Below, in pieces: positions 17,160 to 25,320 of a DNA stretch of 64,000 bases. The notes beneath the pieces were generated by a model. The model searched no databases. It was given only the letters and a program-made list of their open reading frames with translations, and had not been told where the DNA came from. Position 1 is the first letter of the stretch; each line of letters opens with the position of its first letter. This DNA is from Aquipuribacter hungaricus (GTDB taxonomy: Bacteria > Actinomycetota > Actinomycetes > Actinomycetales > JBBAYJ01). Position numbers and translations under genes: made by a program. The stretch is from the NCBI RefSeq assembly GCF_042663885.1, contig NZ_JBHSXV010000001.1, one strand, 5' to 3'.

Positions 17160-17665
17160 CGCCGCATGCCGTCCGACGCGGTACCCGTCGGGGGGTCCGT
17201 CGTGGTGCCCGGCGTGAGGTCCGCCGTGACGTCCGTGGTGGTGCCCGTCGTGGGATTCGTCGGGCTGTCTGGCGTGGCTGGGCCGGTGTCGGGTGGCGGT
17301 GTCTGGTGCTGGCGGAGGGTGCGGAGGTTGAGGGCGTAGCCGACGGAGCGCGCCGGCGGCGCGTCCTGCGAGGGGTTGGTGATGAGGTCGTGGAGGGCGG
17401 CAACGACCTGGTCGAGGACGAGCGGCCAGGGGTCGGTGGAGGTGGTGGGTGTGGTCGGCGTATAGGGCGGGCGGACGTCGAACAAGTCGCCGAAGACGTC
17501 ACCGAGGTCCAGGAGCACCGCAGACGGGACATCGGTGCGCAGCAGCAGGCCGTCGAGCAGGTCCAGGGCCCGTGACAGCGGGGGAGGGGGCGGCTGTGTC
17601 GTGACCGGTGCCGCGGCCGGTGTCGTGACCGGTGCGTTGGCCGGTGTGGGGTTGGGGCTGCTCAT
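17156..17665 (-). CDS. Unknown plasmid protein, paralogue of 14826-15459
   Basis: The 169-residue protein has a Pro/Thr-rich start (MSSPNPTPANAPVTTPAAAP), then a conserved core LSRALDLLDGLLLRTDVPSA and DPWPLVLDQVVAALHDLITN, YALNLRTLRQHQTPP and a Thr/Pro-rich tail. The core is shared with the gene at 14826-15459. An AAGGAG site lies upstream, and the bases before the ATG (AGCCGATACAGACATG) also resemble those of the paralogue (AGCCGGCACGGACATG). It overlaps the next gene by four bases. Probably cytoplasmic; function unknown. Confidence 0.72.
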   Translation of the reverse strand: MSSPNPTPANAPVTTPAAAPVTTQPPPPPLSRALDLLDGLLLRTDVPSAVLLDLGDVFGDLFDVRPPYTPTTPTTSTDPWPLVLDQVVAALHDLITNPSQDAPPARSVGYALNLRTLRQHQTPPPDTGPATPDSPTNPTTGTTTDVTADLTPGTTTDPPTGTASDGMRR

Positions 17666-18102
17666 GTCTGTATCGGCTCCTTTTCGTCGGGCTGCTGCTG
17701 TTTCCTCATACTGGTTCGCGGGTCGTGCGTTCTGTCCCGGCTCATCGGAGTGAGGGCCGGGGGTGCGGGGGCGGAGCCCCTGCGGTCGTGGTCCTGCGCC
17801 GGCAGGGCGCCGGGGTCGGTGTGCGGAGGGTGCGGGGCAGGGGTGGTGAGGTGGGGGTGGTGCGGGGGTCTCACCGTCGTTCGGGCGATGCGCAGCAGGA
17901 CCGCGGTGGGGGGTCGGCGGAGGAGGCGGGCCCCGATGATGCTTCGAGGTGGAGCGCAGCGGAGCCAGGGTTTCGAAGGATCACTTCGGGTGCCTCCGCA
18001 GAGCGCAGCGGCCGGCCGCCCACCGTGGTGACCTCCGGTCGACCGGGCGACGGTGAGACCCCCCCGCGTCGTGAGCAGACCCCGGTCAAGCGCCCGGGAC
18101 GG
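17666..18102. other. Intergenic region with inverted and direct repeats
   Basis: No gene is supported here. A GC hairpin lies at 17765-17783 (GCGGGGGC, loop GGA, GCCCCTGC). Further on, GAGCGCAGCGG is repeated at 17952-17962 and 18001-18011, flanking a small inverted repeat CGAAG-GATCA-CTTCG at 17974-17988. On the minus strand the small repeat contains GATCCTTC, a weak likeness to the nic core ATCCTG of P-type relaxases. With the mobilization genes beginning about 600 bases away, this is my best candidate for an origin of transfer, but it is unproven. Confidence 0.4.
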
Positions 18103-18441
18103 TCAGCCGGCCGCGGTGTCTGCCGGCGCGGAGTCTGGTCCTGGGGAGGACGCCGCAGCCGTGCTGCGGCCGCTGGTCTTTGCGGTGCTCCGGGGCCGAC
18201 CGGGTGCTCGTTTGGTCGGTGCGTCGAGGCCGACGCGCTTGAGCTCGTCGGCGGTCCAGCCGTCGCGCAGCGCGGCGGTGTAGGCGGCGGTGTCGGCGCG
18301 CTCGGCCTGCTCGAGGGCGGCGCGGGCGTCCTCCCGTGCCTGGCGGGCGTGGGCCAGGACGCGGACGGCTTTGACCTTGTCGTCGAGCAGGGCGCGGGCG
18401 GCGGCCTGGATGCGGTCGGTGTCGAGCCTGGGAGTAGCCAT
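18103..18441 (-). CDS. Small coiled-coil protein with GRPR tail
   Basis: From the ATG at 18441 the product is 112 residues. It starts MATPRLDTDRIQAAARALLD and has a long charged helix (VKAVRVLAHARQAREDARAA, LEQAERADTAAYTAAL) that may form a coiled coil. Then comes GWTADELKRVGLDAPTKRAP and a basic GRPRSTAK motif like an AT-hook, which suggests DNA binding. It lies divergent from mobC, with about 250 bases between. A role in the relaxosome or in regulation is possible from position, but no family is identified. Confidence 0.65.
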   Translation of the reverse strand: MATPRLDTDRIQAAARALLDDKVKAVRVLAHARQAREDARAALEQAERADTAAYTAALRDGWTADELKRVGLDAPTKRAPGRPRSTAKTSGRSTAAASSPGPDSAPADTAAG

Positions 18442-18697
18442 GGGCGTCACGGTACGAACCGGACACCGTGCCCCGCCAGGAGCCGGGCCGTCGGGCTATG
18501 GACGACGGCCGCATCCGCAGGTTGTGGACAACCCAGAACAGGGCGCACAGGTGAGCAAGGTATTCAATCCGGTACCCGGATAGCGTCGCGGCCTGGCGGC
18601 GCGGTGCCGCGCTGCGGCAGACTGGCGGTGCCAGTCCTCGCCGCGCGGCGGGGCACGACCGGTGGTCGGGGCGCTCCGCTGGGAAGGGGTGAGGCCG

Positions 18698-19348
18698 GTG
18701 GCCGAGCAGCAGACGGGCTCCGCCGTGACGGCCAGCTCCGCCCAGACGTCTGAGCAGACCTCCGCCGAGGGCGGTGTGGGCGGGTCGGGACAGAGGCGGG
18801 TGCGGCGGCAGCAGCGGGTGGTGGGGGGTCGTCAGCGGCCGGTTCATGTGCGGGTGAGCGAGGAGGAGTTCGTGCAGCTGTCGGCGCGGGCGGTGGCGGC
18901 GGGGTTGTCGGTGCCGGCGTGGTTGGTGGCGGCGGGGATGGCCGACCGGGGCGCCCGGGCGCCCCGGGCAGCGGGGGAGTCGGAGGAGCCGGGGGAGCAG
19001 AGGGGTCCCAGCCTCGGGGGTGGGTCGATGGGCGCGCTGGAGCGGCGGGCGTGGGCGGCGGAGCTCGTCGCGGTCCGGCGCCTGGCGCGGGGGGTCGCCA
19101 CGAACGTGAACCAGCTCGCCGCGGGCTACAACGCGACCGGCGCGGTCGCGCCGGAGGCGGGTGCCGTGCTGGACGCGGCGCGGCGCGTGATGGACCGGAT
19201 GGACGCGCTGGGCGCGCTGCTGTCCGGCGGCGGGTCAGCAGCGGGGCAGTGGGCCGTCGACGACAACCAGGACGAGCGGGACGACCACGCCGACCAGGTC
19301 GGGCAGGTCGGGCAGGTCGACGGCTCTATGGGTGGGGTTCGCGCGTGA
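18698..19348 (+). CDS. mobC: MobC-like relaxosome accessory protein
   Basis: I chose the GTG at 18698 because GGGAAGGGG ends eight bases before it; in-frame GTGs at 18689 and 18662 are alternatives. The product is about 216 residues. After a low-complexity start and a basic stretch comes PVHVRVSEEEFVQLSARAVA and AGLSVPAWLVAAGMADRG, a ribbon-helix-helix-like segment. Then ELVAVRRLARGVATNVNQLA and AGYNATG match the L-A-R-x-x-x-N-x-N-Q-x-A signature of MobC proteins. These help the relaxase open DNA at oriT. The stop overlaps the relaxase start, and the C-terminus carries a short VGQVGQV repeat. Confidence 0.85.
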   Translation: MAEQQTGSAVTASSAQTSEQTSAEGGVGGSGQRRVRRQQRVVGGRQRPVHVRVSEEEFVQLSARAVAAGLSVPAWLVAAGMADRGARAPRAAGESEEPGEQRGPSLGGGSMGALERRAWAAELVAVRRLARGVATNVNQLAAGYNATGAVAPEAGAVLDAARRVMDRMDALGALLSGGGSAAGQWAVDDNQDERDDHADQVGQVGQVDGSMGGVRA

Positions 19349-21540
19349 TCGCGAAGGTGACGCGGGGGACGCGGGTGGCGGGGTTGGTGGCGTACCTGGT
19401 GGGCCCGGGGCGGCACGACGAGCACACCGACCAGCACGTGATCGCCAGCAGCGACGAGATGGACGTGGCGGACCCGACGCTGTCGGCGCCCGGCGCCAGG
19501 CGGGGGTTCACCGCGGACCTGAACCACTACAAGGACCTGTACGACGTCACGGTCCCGCGCGGCGAGGTCTACCACTTCTCGCTGTCCAACCCGGCGGGGG
19601 AGCGGGTGCTGTCGGACGCGGAGTGGGCGGCCACGGCCCGCGGTGCGCTGGGCGCGGTCGGGCTGGCCGACGACGGGCCAAAGGCGCCGGTGCGGTGGGC
19701 CGCGGTGCGGCACGGGCTGTCCACGGCCGGCAACGACCACGTCCACGTCGTGGTGGTCCTGGCCCGCGCAGACGGCACGAAGGCCGCACCCCACGACGAC
19801 TACAACAAGCTGAACCGGTACTGCGCCGCCGCCGAACGTGAACTTGGTCTGGCCAGCGACCGCACGCCCGGGCGGGGCACGCGCGCGGTGCCGCCAGCCT
19901 CGCGGGCAGACCTGCAGGCCAGCGGACGGGCGGGGGAGGTGCTGCCGCTGCGGGAGCGGGTGCAGCGCGACGTGCGCGCCGCGGCGACCGCCGCGAGCAC
20001 GGAGACCGACTTCGTCGACGGCCTGCGCCGGGCCGGGCTGTACGTGCACCCCCGCTACGGCGAGGGCGGACGCGCGGAGGTCACCGGGTACAAGGTCGCC
20101 GCGCTGCGCGAGCGTGACCCGGAAGGGCACCTGGTCTACTTCGCGGGCGGCCGGCTGGCCCGCGACCTGTCCCTGCCGGCGCTGCGCACCGGGTGGGGCG
20201 ACAGCCCCGGAGAACGCACCCGGGCCCTCGTGGCCTGGGGGGAGCAGCCCGGGCGGCGGGACGGGCCCGGCGGGCCTGGCGGGGCTACCGGGGAACGAGG
20301 TCCCTCGTCGGGGTGGCAAGGCGAACCGGACCCGGCCGCGGCGATGGCGGCGGCGCGGCAGCTGCACGCGGCGGCGCAACGTCTCGGGGCGAGCCCGGCC
20401 GCGTCGTGGGAGCAGTGGGCGGGGGTGGCGCGGGAGACCTCCGGGCTGCTCGCGGCGGCGTCGTCGGGCTGGGAGGGATCACGGGGCGGGGACCTGGACC
20501 GGGCCTCCCGCCGCCTCGCGCAGGCCTCGGCCGGCGCGGCACGCCGCGGCGGGCACAGGGCCTCGAGCGCCGGGATGGGGCTGGAGGACCTGGCCACCGT
20601 CCTCATGGCCGGGTCCGGCAAGGGCGGCTCGGCGGCGCTGCTGATGCAGCTCACCCGCACCGCCGAGGCCATCGCCGAGGCGTCCCACGCCGTGCAGGTG
20701 GCCCGGTCCGCGCACCAGGAGACCGCCCTGCTGCGCCAGCGGCACGCCGGTGCGGGCACAGCCGCCGCGGTGGCAGGGCGGGCCGTGGGCAGGATGGCGA
20801 CAGCCACAGCTACAGCAGGACCGGTCACCCCCGCGGGGGCGGGAGCAGGAGGGCCAGCGACGATGAGCGAGTCACCGGAGACCGAGGCGATGGAGAGTCT
20901 GCGGCCGTTGGCGGTCGCGGCCGCGGCGTCGGCGTCGCAGGCGGCACGGATGGTGCAGCGGATGGGGGAGCGGTCCGCGGACCGGGCACGCGCGCAGGCC
21001 GAGCAGGAACGTCAGGTCGAGGAGCTGCGGCGTGAGGCCCGTGCCGCGTACCGAGAGCTCGCCCGGCGCGAGGACTGGGTCGGCCACGCCTCCGCCGATG
21101 ACCTGAGGCAGGCCGTCGAGGCCCTCGGGTCCGGGGCGGACCCGCGCGACCGTGACGCGCTGCATCGGGTCGAGGAGTCCGGGCGCGACCGCTTCGGCGA
21201 CGCCTGGCCCAAGGAGGCGACCAGCCATGAGAAGGCGGACCTCAGCGACGGGGCGCGCGGTCGGGACGCGGGTGCTCGAGAGGCGTTCGCCCGCGGTGAG
21301 CACGACGAGCAGCCGACCGGCGCAGGTACCTCGCAGGCGGGTGCCGGTGCGGAGGGCTCGAAACCGGGTGGCACGAGCACGGCACCGACGATCGGGGGCA
21401 GCGACGGCGAACCGGTGCTGGCCGCAGCCGGCGGACGGCTCAGCATCCGCAAGGCACGCGGTCGCGGCCGCGTGACGGGCAGGACCGGACCAGCCAGACG
21501 GCCCGACGACCCGAGCCGGGAGACTCAAGTCGAGCGGTGA
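19345..21540 (+). CDS. Relaxase / mobilization nuclease
   Basis: The GTG at 19345 overlaps the mobC stop (GTGA), giving 731 residues. The N-terminal domain (about residues 1-190) is a relaxase of the MobA/VirD2 (pfam03432-like) type. It begins VIAKVTRGTRVAGLVAYLVG, with HFSLSNPAGERVLSDAEW and then AVRHGLSTAGNDHVHVVVVL; the HVH pair (His132, His134) is the metal-binding motif III. The remaining 500 residues are long helices with heavy charge and Ala, and a segment RTAEAIAEASHAVQVARSAH, ending in a basic tail. Family role: nick oriT, stay bound to the 5' end and pilot the strand into the recipient. The Tyr cannot be assigned with certainty. Confidence 0.88.
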   Translation: MIAKVTRGTRVAGLVAYLVGPGRHDEHTDQHVIASSDEMDVADPTLSAPGARRGFTADLNHYKDLYDVTVPRGEVYHFSLSNPAGERVLSDAEWAATARGALGAVGLADDGPKAPVRWAAVRHGLSTAGNDHVHVVVVLARADGTKAAPHDDYNKLNRYCAAAERELGLASDRTPGRGTRAVPPASRADLQASGRAGEVLPLRERVQRDVRAAATAASTETDFVDGLRRAGLYVHPRYGEGGRAEVTGYKVAALRERDPEGHLVYFAGGRLARDLSLPALRTGWGDSPGERTRALVAWGEQPGRRDGPGGPGGATGERGPSSGWQGEPDPAAAMAAARQLHAAAQRLGASPAASWEQWAGVARETSGLLAAASSGWEGSRGGDLDRASRRLAQASAGAARRGGHRASSAGMGLEDLATVLMAGSGKGGSAALLMQLTRTAEAIAEASHAVQVARSAHQETALLRQRHAGAGTAAAVAGRAVGRMATATATAGPVTPAGAGAGGPATMSESPETEAMESLRPLAVAAAASASQAARMVQRMGERSADRARAQAEQERQVEELRREARAAYRELARREDWVGHASADDLRQAVEALGSGADPRDRDALHRVEESGRDRFGDAWPKEATSHEKADLSDGARGRDAGAREAFARGEHDEQPTGAGTSQAGAGAEGSKPGGTSTAPTIGGSDGEPVLAAAGGRLSIRKARGRGRVTGRTGPARRPDDPSRETQVER

Positions 21541-21567
21541 CGTTTATAGAGGACGGCTAGCTCGGAG

Positions 21568-22623
21568 TTAGCTGCCGGAGGCGCAAGCGGGAGACGGCGC
21601 CGTCTGCATGGAGGTCGGCGCGGTGCTCTCCCGGCACAGGAGCTGGTGGGGGGCGCGGGTCTGCACCCCCGGCAGGGAGGGGTCGCCGATCCGCGCGATG
21701 ATCCGATCGACGGCCTCCTGGGCGATGTACGGGGTGTCGAGGGACACGGTGCTCAGGGAGGGACGGGCGTACCGGCCCTCCTCGAGGTCGTCGACGCCGA
21801 TGACAGCCACGTCGTCCGGGACCTGCAGGCCGGCGTCGAAGACGGCGCGCATGGCCCCCATCGCCAGCAGGTCGGAGAAGCAGAAGATCGCGTCCGGGCG
21901 CTGGGGGAGGGCAAGCAACTCGCGGGCGGCGTCGTAGCCGTCGGCGCGCCGGTAGTGCGCTGCCGGGCGGAGGTAAGCAGGGTCTGGCTCGAGGCCGGCG
22001 GCGAGCAGGGCGGCCTGGTAGCCGGCCGTGCGCTGCCTGGGGGTGGCGTACCCCTCCTGAGGCTGTTCGCCGATCGCGGCCACCCGGCGGCGACCGGTGC
22101 TGACGAGGTGCGCGGTGGCGTCGTAGGCGGCCTGGGTGTTGTCGATGGCGACGTGGTCGAAGCGTCCGTCGAAGACGTGCTCGCCCAGCAGCACCAGCGG
22201 CATGGTGGTGCTGGGGTCCATCTCCGCGAGCTCGGCCGCGGTCACCAGCGGGCTGAACAGCACGCCGTCGAAGAGCATGGTGCGGTCCGCACCGGTGAGC
22301 AGGCGCCGTTCGCGCTCGTGGTCGTGGCCGGTCTGGTCGACCATGACCTGGTAGCCGCGGGTGGCTGCGGCGTTGATGACCTCCCGGGCCAGCCCGGCGA
22401 AGTACGGCACGTCGATCTCCGGGACCACCAGCGCGAGCACCCCGGTGCGGCCCGTCCGCAGGGTCCGGGCGACGGGGTTGGGGCGGTAGTCCAGCTCCTG
22501 GATGGCGGCCTGCACCCTCGCGCGCATCGCCTCGCTGACGTGCTGGTAGCCCGCCATCACGTTCGACACGGTCCGCACCGAGACCCGCGCGTGGGCGGCC
22601 ACGTCGCGCATCGTCACCGCCAC
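21568..22623 (-). CDS. LacI-family transcriptional regulator
   Basis: The GTG at 22623 (or ATG at 22611) gives about 350 residues. The N-terminal HTH reads MRDVAAHARVSVRTVSNVMA followed by the hinge (VSEAMRARVQAAIQELDYRP). The periplasmic-binding-like core has TGVLALVVPEIDVPYFAGLA, FDGVLFSPLVTAAELAEMD and DAIFCFSDLLAMGAMRAVFD, ending with VGVDDLEEGRYARPSLST-like LacI features. It is divergent from the sugar-binding protein gene and probably represses the cassette by binding the two TTGC-ACGTCGGCAA sites between them, released by a sugar. An upstream in-frame ATG exists at 22707 but would start inside the operator. Confidence 0.9.
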   Translation of the reverse strand: MAVTMRDVAAHARVSVRTVSNVMAGYQHVSEAMRARVQAAIQELDYRPNPVARTLRTGRTGVLALVVPEIDVPYFAGLAREVINAAATRGYQVMVDQTGHDHERERRLLTGADRTMLFDGVLFSPLVTAAELAEMDPSTTMPLVLLGEHVFDGRFDHVAIDNTQAAYDATAHLVSTGRRRVAAIGEQPQEGYATPRQRTAGYQAALLAAGLEPDPAYLRPAAHYRRADGYDAARELLALPQRPDAIFCFSDLLAMGAMRAVFDAGLQVPDDVAVIGVDDLEEGRYARPSLSTVSLDTPYIAQEAVDRIIARIGDPSLPGVQTRAPHQLLCRESTAPTSMQTAPSPACASGS

Positions 22624-22691
22624 GAGGTCACCGCCACCCCGTCTTCGCCGACACGAACCCCGGATGCAGCGGCATGACATCGAGCATAGTG

Positions 22692-22738
22692 CTTGCAACG
22701 TCGGCAAAGCCTGCGTACTTTGCAGACGTCGGCAAGAG
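22692..22738 (+). promoter_or_regulatory. Promoter and two LacI-type operators
   Basis: Two near-identical interrupted inverted repeats lie 30-75 bases before the binding-protein gene: TTGCAACGTCGGCAA (22693-22707) and TTGCAGACGTCGGCAA (22720-22735). Both have the TTGC...GCAA ends and CG centre usual for LacI-family operators. A plausible -35 TTGCAA (22693) and -10 TACTTT (22716) with a 17-base spacer overlap them, so repressor binding would block transcription. A GAAGGAG ribosome-binding site follows before 22767. Confidence 0.7.
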
Positions 22739-22766
22739 CCGCGCCCCGTCGCACGAAGGAGTGCAC

Positions 22767-24254
22767 ATGTCCCCTGCCCGGTCGGTCCAGGCAGCCCCCA
22801 CTGCCGCCCTGCCCGGTCCGCCTGCCCAGCCGCACGGGCGGCTGCGCCGCCCCCGGCGGGCCGCGCTGCCTGTGCTGCTGCTGGTCGGGACCGGTGCGCT
22901 GCTCAGCGCCTGCGGCCCGTCGATCAGCTCCGGCGCCGCCGACGGCGCCGCGACGGGCGGGTCCGGAGGCACCGACGGGTCGGTCGCTGCGTCTGGGCCC
23001 GGCGCCGGCCCGGCCGTCCTGGCAGCGCCGTCGGCCGACGCACCGTCGGGCGAGATCACGATCTGGGACCGCTCGGGAGACCTCTTCGAGGTCTTCGAGG
23101 CCACGATCGACGACTTCAACGAGGTCTACCCCGACATCACCGTCAACCACGAGGCCGTCGACATCGACGCCAAGCTCCAGAACACCCTCATCACCGGTAC
23201 GGACGTGCCGGACGGGGTGTTCCTCGACGACGCCCGCGTCGCCGGGTACTCCGAGTACCTATGGGACCTCAGCGGCGTCCTGGACCCCTACCTCGACGAC
23301 ATCGCCCCCCAGAAGGTCGACGTCAACACCCTGGACGGCGGCGTCTACGGCGTGCCGTTCGACCTGGACCCGGGCCTGCTCTTCTACAACGAGACGGCGC
23401 TGCTCGAGGCCGGTGTCGACGCCACCACGATCGAGACCTACGACGACCTGCTGGAGGCGGCCCGGCAGTACAAGCAGGCCCGGCCGGACTCCGGGCCGAT
23501 CCACCTGGAGCAGAGCCCCTTCCTGGGCCAGCTGCAGCTTGAGATGTTCGCCTCCCAGCTGGGGACGAGCATCGCCGACGAGCAGGGCGAGCTCCGCCTG
23601 GACTCCCCGGAGTACGAGCAGGTCCTCACGATGCTCGACACCGTGCAGCGCGAAGGCCTCGGTACCCGTGCGGAGTACCTGAGCCCCAGCGACATCGAGC
23701 CCCTGGAGTCCGGCCAGCAGGTGTTCTACCCGTGGGCGGTCTGGTTCAGCTTCGCCCCGCAGCAGCTCCTGCCCGAGACCGCGGGCGACTGGCGCGCCAT
23801 GCCCCTGCCCGCGTGGGAGGACGGCGGCGCCCGCAGCGGCGCCATGGGCGGCTCGTCCTTCGTCCTGCCCCGCGACGGCGAGAACGCCGACCTCGCCTGG
23901 CTGTTCTACGAGTTCCTCATGTTCGAGGAGGCCGGCTACAGCGCGGTCTGGGGACCCAACGACGTCTACCCCGACGGCCTGAACACGTCTATCCCCGCCT
24001 ACCGGCCGGCCGCCGACCCCGCGGCGCCGCTGTTCGGGCCCGTAGAGGCCCTGGGCGGGCAGGACCTGTGGGCCGTCGCCACCGCCGCCGGCGAGGAGAT
24101 CCCCGGCGGGGCCCCGATCCCCGAATGGTGGGCGGGCGCGGTCGACTACCTCGGCACCGACGTGCAGCGCATGCTCGACGGCGACCTCACCCCCACCGAG
24201 GTCCTCGAGCGCTCCAGCGCCGAGATCCAGCCCAACCTGGTCGACCGGTCCTGA
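22767..24254 (+). CDS. Sugar ABC transporter substrate-binding lipoprotein
   Basis: The 495-residue protein starts at an ATG behind GAAGGAG. A long basic start leads to AALPVLLLVGTGALLSACGP, with lipobox LSAC and Cys at about residue 49. The mature domain begins SGEITIWDRSGDLFEVFEAT and has DFNEVYPDITVNHEAVDID, YGVPFDLDPGLLFYNETAL and other family-1 binding-protein features, plus aromatic residues that usually stack on sugars. It delivers a sugar or glycoside to the permeases that follow. It is first in the operon under the LacI operators. Confidence 0.9.
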   Translation: MSPARSVQAAPTAALPGPPAQPHGRLRRPRRAALPVLLLVGTGALLSACGPSISSGAADGAATGGSGGTDGSVAASGPGAGPAVLAAPSADAPSGEITIWDRSGDLFEVFEATIDDFNEVYPDITVNHEAVDIDAKLQNTLITGTDVPDGVFLDDARVAGYSEYLWDLSGVLDPYLDDIAPQKVDVNTLDGGVYGVPFDLDPGLLFYNETALLEAGVDATTIETYDDLLEAARQYKQARPDSGPIHLEQSPFLGQLQLEMFASQLGTSIADEQGELRLDSPEYEQVLTMLDTVQREGLGTRAEYLSPSDIEPLESGQQVFYPWAVWFSFAPQQLLPETAGDWRAMPLPAWEDGGARSGAMGGSSFVLPRDGENADLAWLFYEFLMFEEAGYSAVWGPNDVYPDGLNTSIPAYRPAADPAAPLFGPVEALGGQDLWAVATAAGEEIPGGAPIPEWWAGAVDYLGTDVQRMLDGDLTPTEVLERSSAEIQPNLVDRS

Positions 24255-24271
24255 GACCGGCGCACCCCAGC

Positions 24272-24300
24272 GGCGGGCGACCGTCCCACGGCCGCCCGCC
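24272..24300 (+). promoter_or_regulatory. Strong hairpin between binding protein and permease genes
   Basis: GGCGGGCG (24272-24279), CCGT (24281-24284), loop CCC, ACGG (24288-24291), CGCCCGCC (24293-24300) form a stem of 12 pairs with one A/C mismatch, 17 bases after the binding-protein stop. No T-run follows. It probably protects the upstream mRNA or partly terminates, making more binding protein than permease. Confidence 0.65.
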
Positions 24301-24384
24301 CGCCCCGCCCCCCCCGATGCCCGCCCACCGGCCCACGGACACCCGGGGCTCATCGACCCACCACCCCGGCCGAGAGGACTACCC

Positions 24385-25320
24385 ATGGCACTGCTGGCGC
24401 CACCGTCGCCGTCCTCGCTGCCACCGACGGCAGCGGCCCCGTCGCGGCCCAGAGGACGCACGTCCCGACGGCCGAGGCTGGCCCCGTACGTGTTCGTCGC
24501 CCCGTTCGTGATCATGTTCCTCGCGTTCAGCGTCTACCCGATGCTGTTCACCCTGCGGCTGAGCTTCACGGACTGGCGAGGCTCGGGCGCCGCCACCTGG
24601 GTGGGCCTGGACAACTACGCCTACCTGCTGGGCAACGACGCGTTCTGGGCCTCGTTGGGCAACTCCGCCGTCCTGTGGCTGCTCATCATCCCCGTCCAGC
24701 TGCTGCTCGCCCTCGTCGCGGCCGTCCTGCTGGACGACGCCAAGACCCGCCTGCGCGGGCTGTACCGGGTCGCGTTCCTCGTCCCGTTCGTCACCCCGCT
24801 GGTCGCGGTCGCCCAGGTGTGGGTGGTCGTCTTCGACCAGAACTACGGCGCGGTCAACGCCGCCCTCGGCGTCCTCGGCCTGCCCGACGTCGGCTGGCTC
24901 ACCACGAGCACCTGGGCCCGGCCAACGCTGGCCCTGCTGTTCATCTGGAAGACGACCGGCTTCATCATCGTCATCGTGCTGTCCGGCCTCCAGGCCATCG
25001 ACGCCAGCGTCTACGAGGCCGCCGCCCTGGACGGCGCCTCCCGCCGGCGCAGGCTGCGGAGCATCACCGTCCCGCTGATCAGGCGGACCCTGCTCTTCGC
25101 CGTGATCCTGCAGACCCTGGCCGTGGTGCAGATGTTCGCCGAGCCCTTCGTGGTCACCCAGGGCGGCCCCTACGGCGCGACCACCACGGCCGGGCTGTAC
25201 CTCTACAACCACATCACCAGGGCGGACCTCGGCACCGGCGCCGCGAACTCCTTCCTCCTGGTCGTGCTGGTGATGGCGCTCTCCCTGGTCTTCGTGCGAC
25301 TCATGAGGGAGCGCGACTGA
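24385..25320 (+). CDS. Sugar ABC transporter permease (MalF/UgpA-type)
   Basis: The 311-residue protein has a Pro/Arg-rich start, then six membrane helices beginning at LAPYVFVAPFVIMFLAFSVY. The conserved EAA loop that contacts the ATPase reads YEAAALDGASRRRRLRSITV near residue 211, with the usual G-A at its centre and IPL-like end VPL. Substrate-binding permease features such as LFTLRLSFTDWRG near the first loop are typical of the carbohydrate uptake family 1. It overlaps the next permease by one base (TGATG). No ATPase gene is in the operon. Confidence 0.9.
   Translation: MALLAPPSPSSLPPTAAAPSRPRGRTSRRPRLAPYVFVAPFVIMFLAFSVYPMLFTLRLSFTDWRGSGAATWVGLDNYAYLLGNDAFWASLGNSAVLWLLIIPVQLLLALVAAVLLDDAKTRLRGLYRVAFLVPFVTPLVAVAQVWVVVFDQNYGAVNAALGVLGLPDVGWLTTSTWARPTLALLFIWKTTGFIIVIVLSGLQAIDASVYEAAALDGASRRRRLRSITVPLIRRTLLFAVILQTLAVVQMFAEPFVVTQGGPYGATTTAGLYLYNHITRADLGTGAANSFLLVVLVMALSLVFVRLMRERD

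Noticed and set aside
23259..24515. Minus-strand open frame over the binding-protein gene
   Set aside because: Antisense to a well-supported sugar-binding lipoprotein; no domain and unsuitable composition.
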